A stretch of DNA of 5,302 nt. It comes from Actinomycetes bacterium (GTDB lineage: Bacteria > Actinomycetota > Acidimicrobiia > Acidimicrobiales > Acidimicrobiaceae). Under the pieces are notes generated by a model that worked only from the letters and a program-made list of their open reading frames with translations, was not told where the DNA came from and did no database searches. A program made the position numbers and the translations under genes. Each line of letters starts with the position of its first letter. Within the stretch, counting starts at the first letter, position 1. The stretch lies in the NCBI GenBank assembly GCA_021819025.1, contig JAKASN010000178.1, positions 1-5,302 of the forward strand, in the 5' to 3' direction. This document shows, one piece after another, positions 4,963 to 5,302 of the stretch.

Positions 4963-5302
4963 CTAACCCCGCAGCGCGAGGCTTTCAGCGCATGTCAGCA
5001 TGATCGTGCTCGGAGGGGCGACGAAAACGGTTGGATCCCAGAGAGTTTGGCCATAGGTGGGATTTGTCGAGGATGCGACCGTGCCGACGTACTCAGGGAC
5101 ATTGGCCTGGTGATCGCAGGCGCGGAGGGTCAACGGTCCTCTTATGGTAGAAACAGTCGCTCCGGAAAGGGCGTTAGAAACTGGATCACCGGCAAAGCTC
5201 TTGGCGCTGCGTACCCCTTGAGCCCAAGCTTGGACTGCGGTGTAGGCCATGATCGCCCAAGCCGAAGGGTAGCTGCCGTACTTGGCCTTGAACTCCGTGT
5301 CG
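4963..5302 (-). CDS. Branched-chain-amino-acid-type ABC transporter substrate-binding protein (C-terminal part only)
   Basis: Only the last 112 residues are present; the 5' part, with the expected export signal, lies beyond the right edge. The frame is open to position 5302 (first whole codon 5301-5299). The segment has the LivJ/LivK-family C-terminal pattern: YGSYPSAWAIMAYTAVQAWAQGV at about 8-30 (the 'YP..A...Y.A...' helix), DPVSNAL at 39-45, STIRGPLTLRACDHQAN at 51-67 (the family's 'RGP...R..DHQ' strand-turn), PEYVGTV at 69-75 and VFVAPPSTIMLTC at 92-104. Cys62 and Cys104 could form a disulfide in an exported protein. As the extracytoplasmic receptor it would deliver solute to LivHM. The ligand site is mostly outside the window, so the ligand cannot be predicted. 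It is the most upstream gene seen in the cluster. Confidence 0.87.
   Translation of the reverse strand, partial: DTEFKAKYGSYPSAWAIMAYTAVQAWAQGVRSAKSFAGDPVSNALSGATVSTIRGPLTLRACDHQANVPEYVGTVASSTNPTYGQTLWDPTVFVAPPSTIMLTCAESLALRG

Noticed and set aside
4692..5003. Plus-strand open frame across the spacer and into the receptor gene
   Set aside because: Part of it is antisense to the well-supported receptor gene, and its translation shows no family pattern.

Overview
The window is bacterial and densely coded, and every convincing gene lies on the minus strand, so transcription runs from the right edge (about 5302) to the left edge (1). Spot counts of single 60-base lines give roughly 47-60% G+C. 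The ribosome binding sites are strong (AAGGAG or GGAGG), and GTG and TTG start codons occur alongside ATG. This fits a moderate-to-high-GC bacterium; an actinobacterium is my best guess, but no gene here settles the phylum.

Layout in transcription order: (1) the C-terminal 112 residues of a periplasmic-binding-protein-type solute receptor (5302-4963); (2) a 329-base spacer with a perfect 11-bp hairpin just after the receptor stop and short spaced repeats closer to livH; (3) a complete branched-chain-amino-acid-type (HAAT/Liv) ABC importer core: livH (4633-3764), livM (3762-2719), livG (2722-1868, TTG start) and livF (1871-1131), joined by 4-base stop/start overlaps or a 1-base gap; (4) a short-chain dehydrogenase with all the substrate-anchoring residues expected of D-3-hydroxybutyrate dehydrogenase (1134-361), also overlapping livF by ATGA; (5) after 131 bases, the N-terminal 76 residues of a peptidase C26 / class I glutamine amidotransferase of the gamma-glutamyl-GABA hydrolase type, running off the left edge.

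Functionally this reads as an uptake-plus-catabolism operon. A secreted or lipid-anchored receptor captures a small amino-acid-like or amide solute, LivHM form the channel, LivGF power it, and the two soluble enzymes would act on the imported compound or its breakdown products. The enzyme pair (3-hydroxyacid dehydrogenase plus a gamma-glutamyl hydrolase-like amidotransferase) argues that the substrate is not simply Leu/Ile/Val. A gamma-glutamylated amine, or an amino or hydroxy acid feeding acetoacetate or succinate-semialdehyde metabolism, is an inference to test.

No RNA genes, mobile elements or CRISPR arrays were seen. Nothing here is a clearly new system. The points most worth a second look are the gene combination, the post-receptor hairpin, the roughly 31-bp-phased TCACCT-type repeats before livH, the extra C-terminal tail of LivG and the altered Q-loop of LivF.
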